Source: Hungatella hathewayi (GTDB taxonomy: Bacteria; Bacillota; Clostridia; Lachnospirales; Lachnospiraceae). From it: DNA of 64,000 bases. Within the stretch, counting starts at the first letter, position 1. Each line of letters opens with the position of its first letter. This document shows positions 42,520 to 51,543 of the stretch, piece by piece. Location: contig CP102274.1 of NCBI GenBank assembly GCA_025149285.1, positions 4,862,001-4,926,000 on the forward strand, in the 5' to 3' direction. A model generated the notes under the pieces. The model did not search any database and had not been told where the DNA came from. It saw only the letters and a list, made by a program, of their open reading frames with translations. The translations under genes were made by a program, and so were the position numbers.

Positions 42520-43902
42520 TCAGTTAAGTTTCTTAAGTTCTTCATTAATTGAAACATCTAATGCCTTCATAAGGTTTTCGGGAGTGTCCTTTCCATTCAG
42601 CGCTGAATCCAGTACCTGATTTAAGTTATCCCAAAGCAGCTGGCCAACCGGTACCGGCGGACGGATTTTTGCTGTCTCGATATAATCAAGGAAGGCCTTA
42701 TACTTATCATCTGAACCGAATACCGCTTCTGATACACTCTTGCGCGGCGAGAAGCTGGCACTATCCTGCGCCATTACGGTCTGTGCTTCATCACTCAACA
42801 TATACTTCATAAAATCCATTGATAATTCCTGATTTTTAGCACCTCGCGGAATTACAAAGGCCCAGCCGCCTGCCCATGTAGCATGTTCCCCTTCCACTTT
42901 ACTCGGGATCGGACAGATACCATAGTTTAAATCCGGATTATATTGTGCCATGTTGGCAATGTCGAAGTTTCCTCTTACCGCCATCGCCACCTGTCCTGTC
43001 ACAAACGCATCCTGAGCTCCACTGCCCAGACCATTGGCAAATTCGATAAAACTCTTTCCTCCGAATTTTTCAGCAAAATCCACTTCCCACTGAAGTGCTT
43101 CAATATTCTCTGCTTTCGCAACCGTCAGTGTGTTGGTATCAGCATCATAAAAATCTCCGCCAAAGTTCCACCCCCACGTATAGATTGGTTTTCCCGCATT
43201 CAGCCATGGAATAAAACCAACCTGCTTATAAGTATTCCCATCCATGATAGTCAGTTTCTCGGCCGCTTCGTTCAGTTCTTCTATTGTAGACGGCGGGTCT
43301 TCCGGATCTAAGCCTGCGGCGGCAAATAAATCTTTATTATAGAAAAGTGCGCGGGTATCACCGTTATAGGGAATGGAATACACCGCATCTTTATAATGAG
43401 AACCATTAGATGCCCAATCATAGATACCATCAAATGACAGCCCTGATGCAGCCATTAAATCATCCAGCTTCACAAGTGCATCCTGCTGTGCCCATGTCGG
43501 AATCTGGAAGTTGTCCAGAAGAGCAATTTCCGGTGGATTTCCGGCAGCTATGGAAGCCATCAGTTTATCCATCGTCTGAGTATTGCCGCTTGCTTTGTTG
43601 GCTACAAACTGCAGGTTGATCTCAACATTCTTATCATTTGACTGGTTGTACATCTCTACGACCTTCTCCATCGCATCTGTACCTGGTCCAGCTCCCCATG
43701 TATGCCATACCGTCAATACTGTTTTTTCCCCTTTTGGTGCCTCCGCCTCTGTGGTCCCGGCTGACTCTGCATTTGTTTCTTTAGAGGCAGTTTCTCCGGA
43801 AGATGATCCATTTGTTGTGTTATTTCCGCCTGAACAGCCTGTTAACGAGGCGGCGGAAAGTATAAATGCCATAGATGCGGCGAGTAATCGTTTGTTTTTC
43901 AT
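42520..43902 (-). CDS. Sugar-binding lipoprotein (family 1)
   Basis: A 460-residue lipoprotein: signal MKNKRLLAASMAFILSAASL with lipobox LTGC, a low-complexity linker, then a family-1 binding domain (VLTVWHTWGAGPGTDAMEKVVEMYN, NKDLFAAAGLDPEDPPSTIEEL, MAVRGNFDIANM). It is not closely similar to the three paralogues at 21.8-30.4 kb. It serves the permeases downstream. Confidence 0.9.
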   Translation of the reverse strand: MKNKRLLAASMAFILSAASLTGCSGGNNTTNGSSSGETASKETNAESAGTTEAEAPKGEKTVLTVWHTWGAGPGTDAMEKVVEMYNQSNDKNVEINLQFVANKASGNTQTMDKLMASIAAGNPPEIALLDNFQIPTWAQQDALVKLDDLMAASGLSFDGIYDWASNGSHYKDAVYSIPYNGDTRALFYNKDLFAAAGLDPEDPPSTIEELNEAAEKLTIMDGNTYKQVGFIPWLNAGKPIYTWGWNFGGDFYDADTNTLTVAKAENIEALQWEVDFAEKFGGKSFIEFANGLGSGAQDAFVTGQVAMAVRGNFDIANMAQYNPDLNYGICPIPSKVEGEHATWAGGWAFVIPRGAKNQELSMDFMKYMLSDEAQTVMAQDSASFSPRKSVSEAVFGSDDKYKAFLDYIETAKIRPPVPVGQLLWDNLNQVLDSALNGKDTPENLMKALDVSINEELKKLN

Positions 43903-43928
43903 GATATAATCCCTCCTGTTTTCACTAC

Positions 43929-44780
43929 TTACATAAAGAATGAGCTGACGTGATCCCTCGTTTTTAAGATTCCCCGTTTCACTTTATCTTCGGTTCCTTC
44001 CCAAACCGGGTCTTCATGTTCAATGCAGATAGCCTGATCATAACCGATTTCATACAATGCATCGACGATTCGTCCCCAGTCCAAATCGCCAAGCCCCGGC
44101 AGTCGGTGCCTCCACCATTTTCCATTCTGTAAAACTCCGGCTGAAGCAAGCATCTCCCTGTCTACTGCGGTATCCTTGGCATGAACATGGAAAATCTTAT
44201 CGGCAAATTTATAGATGTTTCTGTACGGATCTATGAACTGCCAGACGAGGTGGGACGGATCATAGCAAAGCCCCAGCCGTTCACTGCCGACGGCGTCAAA
44301 GATAGCCTCCCACATGTCCGGAGATGTTGCGATATTCCCCATCATCGGGCAATTCTCGTAGCATAATCTGACCCCGTTCTTTTCTGCCAAATCAACAAAC
44401 TGTTTCGCCAGTTCCACTACTGCCGGCAGACTTTTTTCCGGAGTAAATCCCATACCTTCAAATGACTGCGCTGTAACACCGGTGGAGCAGACGATCTTCT
44501 CGATTCCCATTTCTCCTGCAAACTGAATCCGTTCCCGCAGGGCATCACAATGCATCTTCGCTTCCTCTTCATTCTCGCTTAAAAAATTGCGGCAGTAGAT
44601 CAAAGTTTTTATTGCTACTTTCCCCTCATCCAACACTGCACCATACTGTTTTTTGTCCAATGGAACCGCAGGACCGACATCCAGCTCACAGATTCCATTT
44701 TCGGCAGCCCAGTCGGCAATTGTTTTTAAATCACTTATTCCGATACCGGTCAGACTGTTTGTCAGCAGACTCATTCTCAT
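43929..44780 (-). CDS. Sugar phosphate isomerase/epimerase (xylose-isomerase-like TIM barrel)
   Basis: A 283-residue protein of the AP endonuclease 2 / IolE-like family. Metal-site features: RLCYENCPMMGN (Glu), LGLCYDPSHLVWQ (Asp, His), IFHVHAKDTAVDREML (His) and AICIEHEDPVW (Glu). Substrate unknown; the operon has two Gfo/Idh/MocA dehydrogenases, a common set for inositol-like or keto-sugar breakdown. Confidence 0.87.
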   Translation of the reverse strand: MRMSLLTNSLTGIGISDLKTIADWAAENGICELDVGPAVPLDKKQYGAVLDEGKVAIKTLIYCRNFLSENEEEAKMHCDALRERIQFAGEMGIEKIVCSTGVTAQSFEGMGFTPEKSLPAVVELAKQFVDLAEKNGVRLCYENCPMMGNIATSPDMWEAIFDAVGSERLGLCYDPSHLVWQFIDPYRNIYKFADKIFHVHAKDTAVDREMLASAGVLQNGKWWRHRLPGLGDLDWGRIVDALYEIGYDQAICIEHEDPVWEGTEDKVKRGILKTRDHVSSFFM

Positions 44781-44794
44781 AAACTTATTCCCCC

Positions 44795-45862
44795 TTATAG
44801 GTTTATTGTTTTTCCTGTTTCACACGCAAGTAATATTTTATCCAGAAGTCTCTGTATGTAAAGGGCTCGGTCAAAATTACGGTCCGGCCTCTCACCACTT
44901 TGAATACAGTGAATAAAGTCGTCGATTTCTGCATAGAACCATGGTTCTTTTATCATATCCTCATCGGCCTGTACAATTTCAGGCTTTCCTTTATATCCAT
45001 CATCCTTTTCCTTAAACCAAACCTCTAACTCATTCGGACGGTCATCACGGAAGAGCATCATACCGCCTTCTCCGTAAATTTCAATGGTATGCCTTGCCAC
45101 TCCAAGCCGGCTGGCCACAAATGATGCGATTGCACCACCCTGGAACCGAACATTAAAGGCAGTCGAGTCATCGTTAGTTACCGTTCCCTGTCCCTGATCA
45201 AATATCTCTTCGCGTTTTGGTATGGAACAGGAAACAAATCCGTTTACCTCCGAAACAGGACCTTCTGACCCATCGAACAGCCAATCGCATAAATCCAGCA
45301 TATGGCAGCCAAAATCGGCGAGGGCTCCTGTGCCGGATAGCTGTTTCTGCATTCTCCACTCCAGTTTTACGTTCGGATTGGTAATTCTGCATCCTCCCAG
45401 TGTCTCCCTGTATGTAAAAATCTTGCCCATGCTTCCGGATTTAAGAATTTTTCTCATATAGCGGACAGCCGGAATTCCACGGTAACTAAAGCCGATCATG
45501 GCAACTGTGGAACAACATCTGGCCAGACTTACGGCCGGGACAGAACTCTCTGAATCAAGACTCAGAGGCTTTTCACATAGCAGATGCTTCCCCTTCTCCA
45601 TGGCCCTGACCGCGAGATCAACATGAGAATAATTTGGAGTGCAGATACTTACCGCATCCACTTTGTCAAGAAGTTCGTCATAACTGGAACATATCTCAAC
45701 ATTCAATTTCTTCTCTTCCGCCCACTTTGCGGCACGCCCCGGGATTATATCGTATAGTGCGGTAAGAATACAGCCCGGATTCTGAAGGTAGCCGTTCACA
45801 TGATTGGCTGCTATACCAACTGTATAGCCAGTTCCAACAATACCTACTTTAATTTTTTCCAT
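44795..45862 (-). CDS. Gfo/Idh/MocA-family oxidoreductase 2
   Basis: About 355 residues from ATG 45862 (MEKIKVGIVGTGYTVGIAANHV), with CAGGAG upstream. The Rossmann motif is GIVGTGYTVG and CEKPLSLD holds the catalytic Lys. The start overlaps the end of the PGI-like gene by 14 nt. The frame extends 53 codons upstream inside that gene without a ribosome site. Confidence 0.87.
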   Translation of the reverse strand: MEKIKVGIVGTGYTVGIAANHVNGYLQNPGCILTALYDIIPGRAAKWAEEKKLNVEICSSYDELLDKVDAVSICTPNYSHVDLAVRAMEKGKHLLCEKPLSLDSESSVPAVSLARCCSTVAMIGFSYRGIPAVRYMRKILKSGSMGKIFTYRETLGGCRITNPNVKLEWRMQKQLSGTGALADFGCHMLDLCDWLFDGSEGPVSEVNGFVSCSIPKREEIFDQGQGTVTNDDSTAFNVRFQGGAIASFVASRLGVARHTIEIYGEGGMMLFRDDRPNELEVWFKEKDDGYKGKPEIVQADEDMIKEPWFYAEIDDFIHCIQSGERPDRNFDRALYIQRLLDKILLACETGKTINL

Positions 45863-47135
45863 TACACTCACTCCTGTATTTATATTTTCCAAGCGCCTCA
45901 AACATATAGCCCTTGTAATTTTCAACTCCAGGCTGGTTAAATGGATTAACTCCCAGCATGGTGCCTGACAGATAGCAGGCAAACTCAAAGAAATAAAACA
46001 GTTGTCCAAAACTGTATTCACTTAACTCTTCTACCTGAAGACTGATACATGGGAAACGCTCACTATGTGCTTTCAAGGTCGCGCAAAAAGCGCTGTAGTT
46101 TATTTCATCCATGCTTAAGCCGTTCAAATAATCAAACTCATCCTTAACCTCATCAGCGTCCAACCATATCGCTGAGTTCTGTTCCCGGATATCCAGAAAT
46201 GTCTCAAACAGTATCGGTGTTCCTTCCTGGACAAACTGGCCTATCGAATGCAAATCTTCGGAATACTTTGCTGTAACCGGATAGAGTCCCCGGTCTTCTT
46301 TCCCTTCACTTTCTGCAAAGAGCTGAGTCCACCACCCATAAAAATACTGGTATCTCGGTTCAAACGAAGCAAGCATTTCCAGCCTGAACCCCTTTTGGTA
46401 TAATAAATTCCGTATTGCCGCGTATTGAAATGCTGTATTCTCTTCTCCATAAGTATTATGCAGCTCCGCTTCCATACTCCTTGCCCCTGCAGCTATTGAA
46501 CCACTATCAATACCGGACACTGCGGCCGGAAAGAGCCCCACATTGCACAGACCGGAATATCTGCCTCCGATATTATCCGGAAAATCTAAAAATGTATATC
46601 CATGAGTTCTGCATAACTCATGTAATTTACTTTCTCTGGTTCCGGTTGCAAATATCCGGCTCCCATACTCTGCTCCATACCTTTTCTTCAGATACTGACG
46701 AAGAATTCGAAAACTGATACCAGGCTCAAGTGTCTCAAAATTTTTTGCAATTACATTAATATAAACAGATTTTCCTTCCAGCTGATTTATGATATTTTTC
46801 ATATATGCCGAAGATATATTGTTTCCGGCATACAGGATCTTCACATGACCATCTCCGTGCAGTGCCTCAATAACTGCTCTGGCTGCCTGATTCGATCCTC
46901 CGATTCCGATCACCACCAGAATATCTCCGTTCTCTCTGACCCTTTCCGCATGCCTTGTAATCTCCCTGATATTCTCTTCGCCAGCCCATTCATCTACATG
47001 GAGCCAGCCAAGACTCTCACGGTACCGCTCTTCTCCGTTTTGGGCTCTTATCAGAACTTCCATTTTCTGATTCATGTATTCTTTTAATTCCTCTGTTTCC
47101 AGTTGTTTGCATTTGTCATATAATACCAGCTGCAT
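45849..47135 (-). CDS. Glucose-6-phosphate isomerase family protein
   Basis: About 428 residues from ATG 47135 (MQLVLYDKCKQLE), AAAGGTG upstream. PGI motifs: VVIGIGGSNQAARAVIEAL, FATGTRESKL, FPDNIGGRYSGLCNVGLFPAA and the C-terminal NPFNQPGVENYKGYMF. It is a short bacterial PGI and first gene of the sugar operon, so it may act on another hexose-6-phosphate than the housekeeping enzyme. A heptamer repeat lies in its leader. Confidence 0.87.
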   Translation of the reverse strand: MQLVLYDKCKQLETEELKEYMNQKMEVLIRAQNGEERYRESLGWLHVDEWAGEENIREITRHAERVRENGDILVVIGIGGSNQAARAVIEALHGDGHVKILYAGNNISSAYMKNIINQLEGKSVYINVIAKNFETLEPGISFRILRQYLKKRYGAEYGSRIFATGTRESKLHELCRTHGYTFLDFPDNIGGRYSGLCNVGLFPAAVSGIDSGSIAAGARSMEAELHNTYGEENTAFQYAAIRNLLYQKGFRLEMLASFEPRYQYFYGWWTQLFAESEGKEDRGLYPVTAKYSEDLHSIGQFVQEGTPILFETFLDIREQNSAIWLDADEVKDEFDYLNGLSMDEINYSAFCATLKAHSERFPCISLQVEELSEYSFGQLFYFFEFACYLSGTMLGVNPFNQPGVENYKGYMFEALGKYKYRSECNGKN

Positions 47136-47146
47136 CGCACCGATCA

Positions 47147-47180
47147 CCTTTCACTTTTCACTTTTCACTTTTCACTTTTC
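47147..47180. repeat. Heptanucleotide tandem repeat in the PGI-like gene leader
   Basis: The unit TTTTCAC (AAAAGTG on the mRNA) is repeated about 4.5 times. The last, changed unit AAAGGTG is itself the ribosome site. Copy-number change would alter the leader between promoter and start codon but not the reading frame. Confidence 0.75.
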
Positions 47181-47231
47181 CAAAACTATTTTCGTTTTGC
47201 TGTCGTACAATTAGTTTTTTAATTTAATTAA

Positions 47232-47260
47232 ATAATATCATTCTGTATATTATTTGTCAA
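47232..47260 (-). promoter_or_regulatory. Promoter of the second sugar operon
   Basis: On the minus strand TTGACA (47255-47260), 17-nt spacer, TATTAT (47232-47237). Directly downstream is the palindrome ATTTAATTAAAT (47222-47233), a candidate site for the ROK regulator encoded in the same cluster. Confidence 0.75.
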
Positions 47261-47334
47261 TATGATTTTAAAATTTTATCTATTTATGACAAATCCGCAT
47301 CAAACGATGGAGTGAATTCTTTAGTACCTAAATA

Positions 47335-47377
47335 AAAAGGCCCGGCATCCATCCCTCCTGGGACCTCCTGCCGGGCC
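47335..47377 (-). terminator. Terminator after the class II aldolase gene
   Basis: GGCCCGGCA (47339-47347) pairs with TGCCGGGCC (47369-47377); the minus strand continues TTTTTATTT. It lies 15 nt after the aldolase stop. Confidence 0.85.
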
Positions 47378-47391
47378 AAATAACGCTCCTG

Positions 47392-48543
47392 TTAAATTTT
47401 CTTATACCGCTCAATCATCTCTTCCAGAGTCACCTGCTCCACCAGCGGTGCCTTGCCGAACGATCCAAACTGCACGATCAGCGTTCCTACCACTTCCTTC
47501 ACACCGCGTTCCACGCAGTTTACGATAGCCGCCACATCTTCATCCGGGATGGTTCCCTTCATAACCGTATCCATAATCGGCGGAAGGAAGACACGCGGGT
47601 CAAACTGGCTCTTTTTCGCTTCCAGCAGCTCGTAAATCTCACCGATGGACGCACTAGTACGCAGTTCCGGATATTTTACAAACAGTTCCTTCATGTTCCT
47701 GGTAACTGCCAGGCGGATATCGGTATCCACGTTAATCTTGTTGATCCCACAGGGAATGGCTGCCTGCAGTTCTTCAACAGCGATGCCATAGGTATTCGTC
47801 AGTTCTCCGCCCAGGGCATTGATCTCATCTACAATATATTTCGGAACCGTAGAGGAACCGTGGGATACAAGCGCACCGAAAATACCCTCGTGGCTTAAGC
47901 ACTCTCTGATCGCCGTGGCGATCTCCTTTCTCAGCTTCACGTCTTTTCCCTTGGACGCGCCGTGCATGGTTCCGTAGGAGATGGCAAGCGCATCCACGCC
48001 GGTCTTGCGGAAAAACTCCACTGCCTTTAACGGATTCGTATAGGTAGAGGAAGCGGAGAATACGTGGTCTTCCACACCGGCCAGAACCCCCAGTTCCCCT
48101 TCCACACTGACGCCCCTGGCGTGAGCATATTTTACCACTTCTCTTGTCAGCTCCACATTCTCGTCAAACGGCAGTGAGGAGCCGTCGATCATGACAGAGG
48201 TGTAGCCTCCTGAAATCGCCGCCACGCAGGAATCAAAATCGCGGCCGTGATCTAAGTGCAGTACAATTGGAATCTCAGAATCGGCTCCATATTTCTTTAC
48301 GGCATCCGCAATATTCTTTGCGCCGATCTTCTTGTCTTCCAGCGTTGCGTTCATGAAATCCGTGCGGCCGCCCATAAAGCCATTTGCTAAATCTGCTCCC
48401 TGTAAAATGGCCGGTGAACGAAACATCTCATGCACTTCAATAGCCGCTTTTGCCTGGGCTACCGCATTTACATTAAATGCGCCCTGGCCGAATCCGTATT
48501 TTATCGTCGCCTCCATCAGAGGTCTTAATGGAATCAATGGCAT
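47392..48543 (-). CDS. Class II fructose-bisphosphate aldolase family protein
   Basis: About 383 residues from ATG 48543 (MPLIPLRPLMEATIKYGFGQGAF), with GAGAGGA upstream. Zinc and catalytic motifs: VLHLDHGRDFDSC, SVMIDGSSLPFDENVELT, VEGELGVLAGVEDHV, YGTMHGASKGKD, LVSHGSSTV and INVDTDIRLAV. It is longer than GatY-type enzymes (284 in this window). It lies in the operon of the sulfonate-type importer and NagB-like gene and probably cleaves the bisphosphate made by the PfkA homologue at 36650. Confidence 0.87.
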   Translation of the reverse strand: MPLIPLRPLMEATIKYGFGQGAFNVNAVAQAKAAIEVHEMFRSPAILQGADLANGFMGGRTDFMNATLEDKKIGAKNIADAVKKYGADSEIPIVLHLDHGRDFDSCVAAISGGYTSVMIDGSSLPFDENVELTREVVKYAHARGVSVEGELGVLAGVEDHVFSASSTYTNPLKAVEFFRKTGVDALAISYGTMHGASKGKDVKLRKEIATAIRECLSHEGIFGALVSHGSSTVPKYIVDEINALGGELTNTYGIAVEELQAAIPCGINKINVDTDIRLAVTRNMKELFVKYPELRTSASIGEIYELLEAKKSQFDPRVFLPPIMDTVMKGTIPDEDVAAIVNCVERGVKEVVGTLIVQFGSFGKAPLVEQVTLEEMIERYKKI

Positions 48544-48667
48544 TGTCTTTATCCTCTCTCTCTTTTCCTGTGCAGTTTCTGCTTTCACTGCTTTTCTGCT
48601 TTCACTGCTCTTCTGTTTTTCTGCTCTTCTGTTTTTCTTCCTGCTCCCTATACCGCGTCTTCCCTTT

Positions 48668-49489
48668 TCAGTCTGTCAGGGCCGCCACATAGTCCGTCAG
48701 CGTCAGCGTAATATCCGGATGGTTCTGGAGTAAGCTCACCGGAAAATCGGTGGAAGGCTCTCCGTAAGCCGTACGGCGCACCACCGCTCTGTGCCAGTTG
48801 CGGAATACACCCAGGCGGATTTTTCTCGCATGGGCAATCTCGTAGATTCCGATCGTCACGCAGTAATGCGGCATATCCTCCAGCGCCCCACCGAAATCAC
48901 CGATGGCGTTGGCCGTCCTCGTCTCCGGTGTGATAGCCAGAACCCTCGTTTTCTGCGCCAGAAATTCCACCGGTGTAAGAGAAGGATCCGCCTCATTAAA
49001 CGCCACATGGCCATTGATGCCGATGCCTCCGAATGCGATATCGACACCGCCCAGCTTCTCGATCAGCTCCGGAATATAGCTGACATTGTCAGGATCCGGG
49101 AATACCCGCTGCTCTTCCGGCATAATTAATTCCGGCCGGATCTTCGTATAGACAGTCCGTTCCATGAACCCATGGAAACTTAACGGGTGATCCACTGGAA
49201 TCCATTTTTTATCGTCGTCCAGATACTCATCCATATTGATAAACCAGGTATCCTTAAGACTTAAATTCTTTTCGTTGACCATGTCCACGAAATAGGGGTA
49301 CTGGCCGACCGGGCCGACCGGGCAGATAAATACCGTCTTCTTTCCGGCCTGGTTGTTCTCCTCGATCGCCTGTAACATCTCCTTTGCCATCGCCTGAAAT
49401 ACCGTGGCATTATCCGGCATGCAGATCAGCGGGAGCCGCGGATTCTTCAAAAGCTGTTCTTTGTTGTACTGGTAATATGCGTGATTCAT
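48668..49489 (-). CDS. Glucosamine-6-phosphate deaminase (NagB) family protein
   Basis: A 273-residue NagB/RpiA-fold protein. Family motifs: WFINMDEYLDDD (catalytic Asp), FGGIGINGHVAFNEADPSL (His and Glu of the active site) and TIGIYEIAHARKIRL. It would convert an amino-sugar 6-phosphate to a ketose phosphate and ammonia. With NagA at 32897 under the same operator, it forms a deacetylase-deaminase pair. Slightly longer than typical NagB (240-266). Confidence 0.83.
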   Translation of the reverse strand: MNHAYYQYNKEQLLKNPRLPLICMPDNATVFQAMAKEMLQAIEENNQAGKKTVFICPVGPVGQYPYFVDMVNEKNLSLKDTWFINMDEYLDDDKKWIPVDHPLSFHGFMERTVYTKIRPELIMPEEQRVFPDPDNVSYIPELIEKLGGVDIAFGGIGINGHVAFNEADPSLTPVEFLAQKTRVLAITPETRTANAIGDFGGALEDMPHYCVTIGIYEIAHARKIRLGVFRNWHRAVVRRTAYGEPSTDFPVSLLQNHPDITLTLTDYVAALTD

Positions 49490-49507
49490 CTTTAACCTCC
49501 TTAGAAA

Positions 49508-49552
49508 AGAGAGTGTCTCTGAATTGGAGATACCATCTCCGGGACACTCTCT
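49508..49552 (-). terminator. Intercistronic hairpin between binding protein and NagB-like gene
   Basis: AGAGAGTGTC (49508-49517) pairs with GACACTCTCT (49543-49552), with an inner GGAGAT/ATCTCC stem. On the minus strand TCTTTTCTAA follows. It may reduce read-through or protect the upstream mRNA end. Confidence 0.65.
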
Positions 49553-49590
49553 TCACCTGTGTATTACTTTTAACAGTTACTGTTTACTTC

Positions 49591-50679
49591 TTATTTGCCT
49601 GCTTCTATCATGTTATCGATCATAACGTAATCGGCTACCGGAACTTCCTTCTCAACCACGCCTGAATTGATAAAGTTATCCTGCTGAATCTTATAGTAAT
49701 TTTCTACGGTACCGTCTGCCGCTCCCTCGGAGACTTCTTTTCCTGTCAGCCAGTCCGCATCACCGCGCTGTGCATAAACGCTGTCGTAATCAGTGGCCGT
49801 CTGTGTCGAAACATACTTGGCAACCTCATCATAATGATCGTCTGCCGCGTAGTCCATGGCCTTAAATAATGCCTTTGTGAAACGCAGGATCTTATCCTGA
49901 TTTGCTTCCGCATACTTTGGTGTTGCAATCCAGCTTGCGAGGGATACCGTGGTGTCGGAGAACGTTAAGTTATCACAGAGCTTTGTGGAATCTTTCACTT
50001 CCTCTAAAATCTTTAAGCTGTTTGGAGACCATGTGGCGCATGCGTCTACGCCGCCGGAAATCATGGCGGTAACAATACCGGATGCATCCATATCCACAGC
50101 AGTAATATCATCCATGGTCATACCGGCCTTTGTCAGGCTGTTCACCAGAATGTCCTCGCTGGAGGTACCGGAAGAGTATGCAACCTTCTTTCCCTTTAAG
50201 TCTTCTACTTTCGTAATTCCAGGGCCGGCAATTAAAGCGTCGCCGTTGGAAATATGAGACAGAGCAAAAATCTTCGCCTGACCGTTGACACAGAGCTTAT
50301 GAGCGCCCTGACCGATGTATCCCACATCGATGCTGCCGGATTCCATGGCTGCGATGATGGTTGGACCGTCTGCGAATTCCACAAGGTTTACGGTAATGCC
50401 TTCTTCATCAAAATAGCCTTTTTCCTTTGCCGTCATCACGGACCATAAGCTTCCGTAGTTAGGCATATATGCCACATTCATGGTAATCGGTTCTGCCTTG
50501 GCTTCCGTAGGTGCCTCTGTTGTCTCCTCTGCTTTTGTCTCTTCCTTCGTCGTCTCTGCCTGTGCCACTGTAGTCGTCTCCGCCGGTGCCGCTGTTGTCG
50601 CTTCTGTCTTGCTGCTTCCGCAGCCTGCCAGTGATGCTGCTACCAGAGCCGCCATAATTAATGGTAATGCCTTCTTCAT
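49591..50679 (-). CDS. Sulfonate/taurine-type ABC substrate-binding lipoprotein
   Basis: About 362 residues from ATG 50679 (MKKALPLIMAALVAASLAGCGS), with AAAGGAGG upstream. After the lipobox and a Thr/Glu/Ala linker comes an NMT1/SsuA-type domain (AKEKGYFDEEGITVNLVEFADG, MESGSIDVGYIGQGAH, LKGKKVAYSSGTSSED). Family ligands include sulfonates, nitrate, bicarbonate and thiamine precursors. Context (TSUP exporters, amino-sugar genes) suggests an anionic sulfonated compound, unproven. Confidence 0.85.
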   Translation of the reverse strand: MKKALPLIMAALVAASLAGCGSSKTEATTAAPAETTTVAQAETTKEETKAEETTEAPTEAKAEPITMNVAYMPNYGSLWSVMTAKEKGYFDEEGITVNLVEFADGPTIIAAMESGSIDVGYIGQGAHKLCVNGQAKIFALSHISNGDALIAGPGITKVEDLKGKKVAYSSGTSSEDILVNSLTKAGMTMDDITAVDMDASGIVTAMISGGVDACATWSPNSLKILEEVKDSTKLCDNLTFSDTTVSLASWIATPKYAEANQDKILRFTKALFKAMDYAADDHYDEVAKYVSTQTATDYDSVYAQRGDADWLTGKEVSEGAADGTVENYYKIQQDNFINSGVVEKEVPVADYVMIDNMIEAGK

Positions 50680-50751
50680 AATGTTTTCCTCCTTTAATGG
50701 TTTTTTATAAAACATTTTTTAAACTGCTGTTTTCAAATACTGCCATTTTCC

Positions 50752-51543
50752 TTATTTACGCACTTCCAGATATTCCTGATAAACCTCGCCCCAGATATAA
50801 GTCTTTAAATCCAGGAATGGAAGCTCCATCTTCATCTCCTGCGTACGCGGATATGGAAGATTGATATCCACAATTTTCTTGATACGGCCCGGTCTCGCGC
50901 TCATGATAATAACCTTGGTTGCCAGAATGACGGCCTCTTCCACATCATGGGTGATGAAGAAACACGTCTTCTTCTCTTCCTGCCACGTCTTTGTCAGTTC
51001 TGACTGAAGCTGGGTTCTGGTCTGTGCATCCAGCGCTCCGAAGGGTTCATCCATGAGAAGCACTTCCGGCTGTACCGCATACGCTCTGGCGATCGCCACC
51101 CTCTGCTTCATACCGCCTGACAGCTCCTTTGGATATGCGTCCACGAATTCTTCCAGTTCTACCATCTTTATGTACTTCATGGCGATTTCCTTCGCCTGTG
51201 CATCGTTCATTCCCTTTAATTTAAGGCCGAACATAACATTTTTTAATACGGTCAGCCATGGGAACAGGGCATACTGCTGGAAAACCACGCCGCGTTCCGT
51301 TCCCGTTCCCTCCACCTTCTTGCCGTCCACATAGACGGCGCCGGAGGTTGCCGGAAGAAGGCCGGCAATAATATTCAGCAGGGTAGATTTCCCGCAGCCG
51401 GAAGGACCGACCACGCAGATAAACTCGTTCTCCATAATATCCAGGTCAATTCCATTTAACGCAACCATACGGCCCTTGCGGCCTTCATAGATTTTCTCCA
51501 CATGGTCGATCTTAACCTTTATATTTCTCTCGTTTCCTGCCAT
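50752..51543 (-). CDS. ABC transporter ATP-binding protein, SsuB/TauB type
   Basis: A 263-residue ATPase. Walker A VGPSGCGKST, Q-loop VVFQQYALFPW, signature LSGGMKQRV, Walker B VLLMDEPFGALD, H-loop FITHDVEEA. It overlaps the permease gene upstream by 25 nt and is typical of the nitrate/sulfonate/taurine group. Confidence 0.92.
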   Translation of the reverse strand: MAGNERNIKVKIDHVEKIYEGRKGRMVALNGIDLDIMENEFICVVGPSGCGKSTLLNIIAGLLPATSGAVYVDGKKVEGTGTERGVVFQQYALFPWLTVLKNVMFGLKLKGMNDAQAKEIAMKYIKMVELEEFVDAYPKELSGGMKQRVAIARAYAVQPEVLLMDEPFGALDAQTRTQLQSELTKTWQEEKKTCFFITHDVEEAVILATKVIIMSARPGRIKKIVDINLPYPRTQEMKMELPFLDLKTYIWGEVYQEYLEVRK

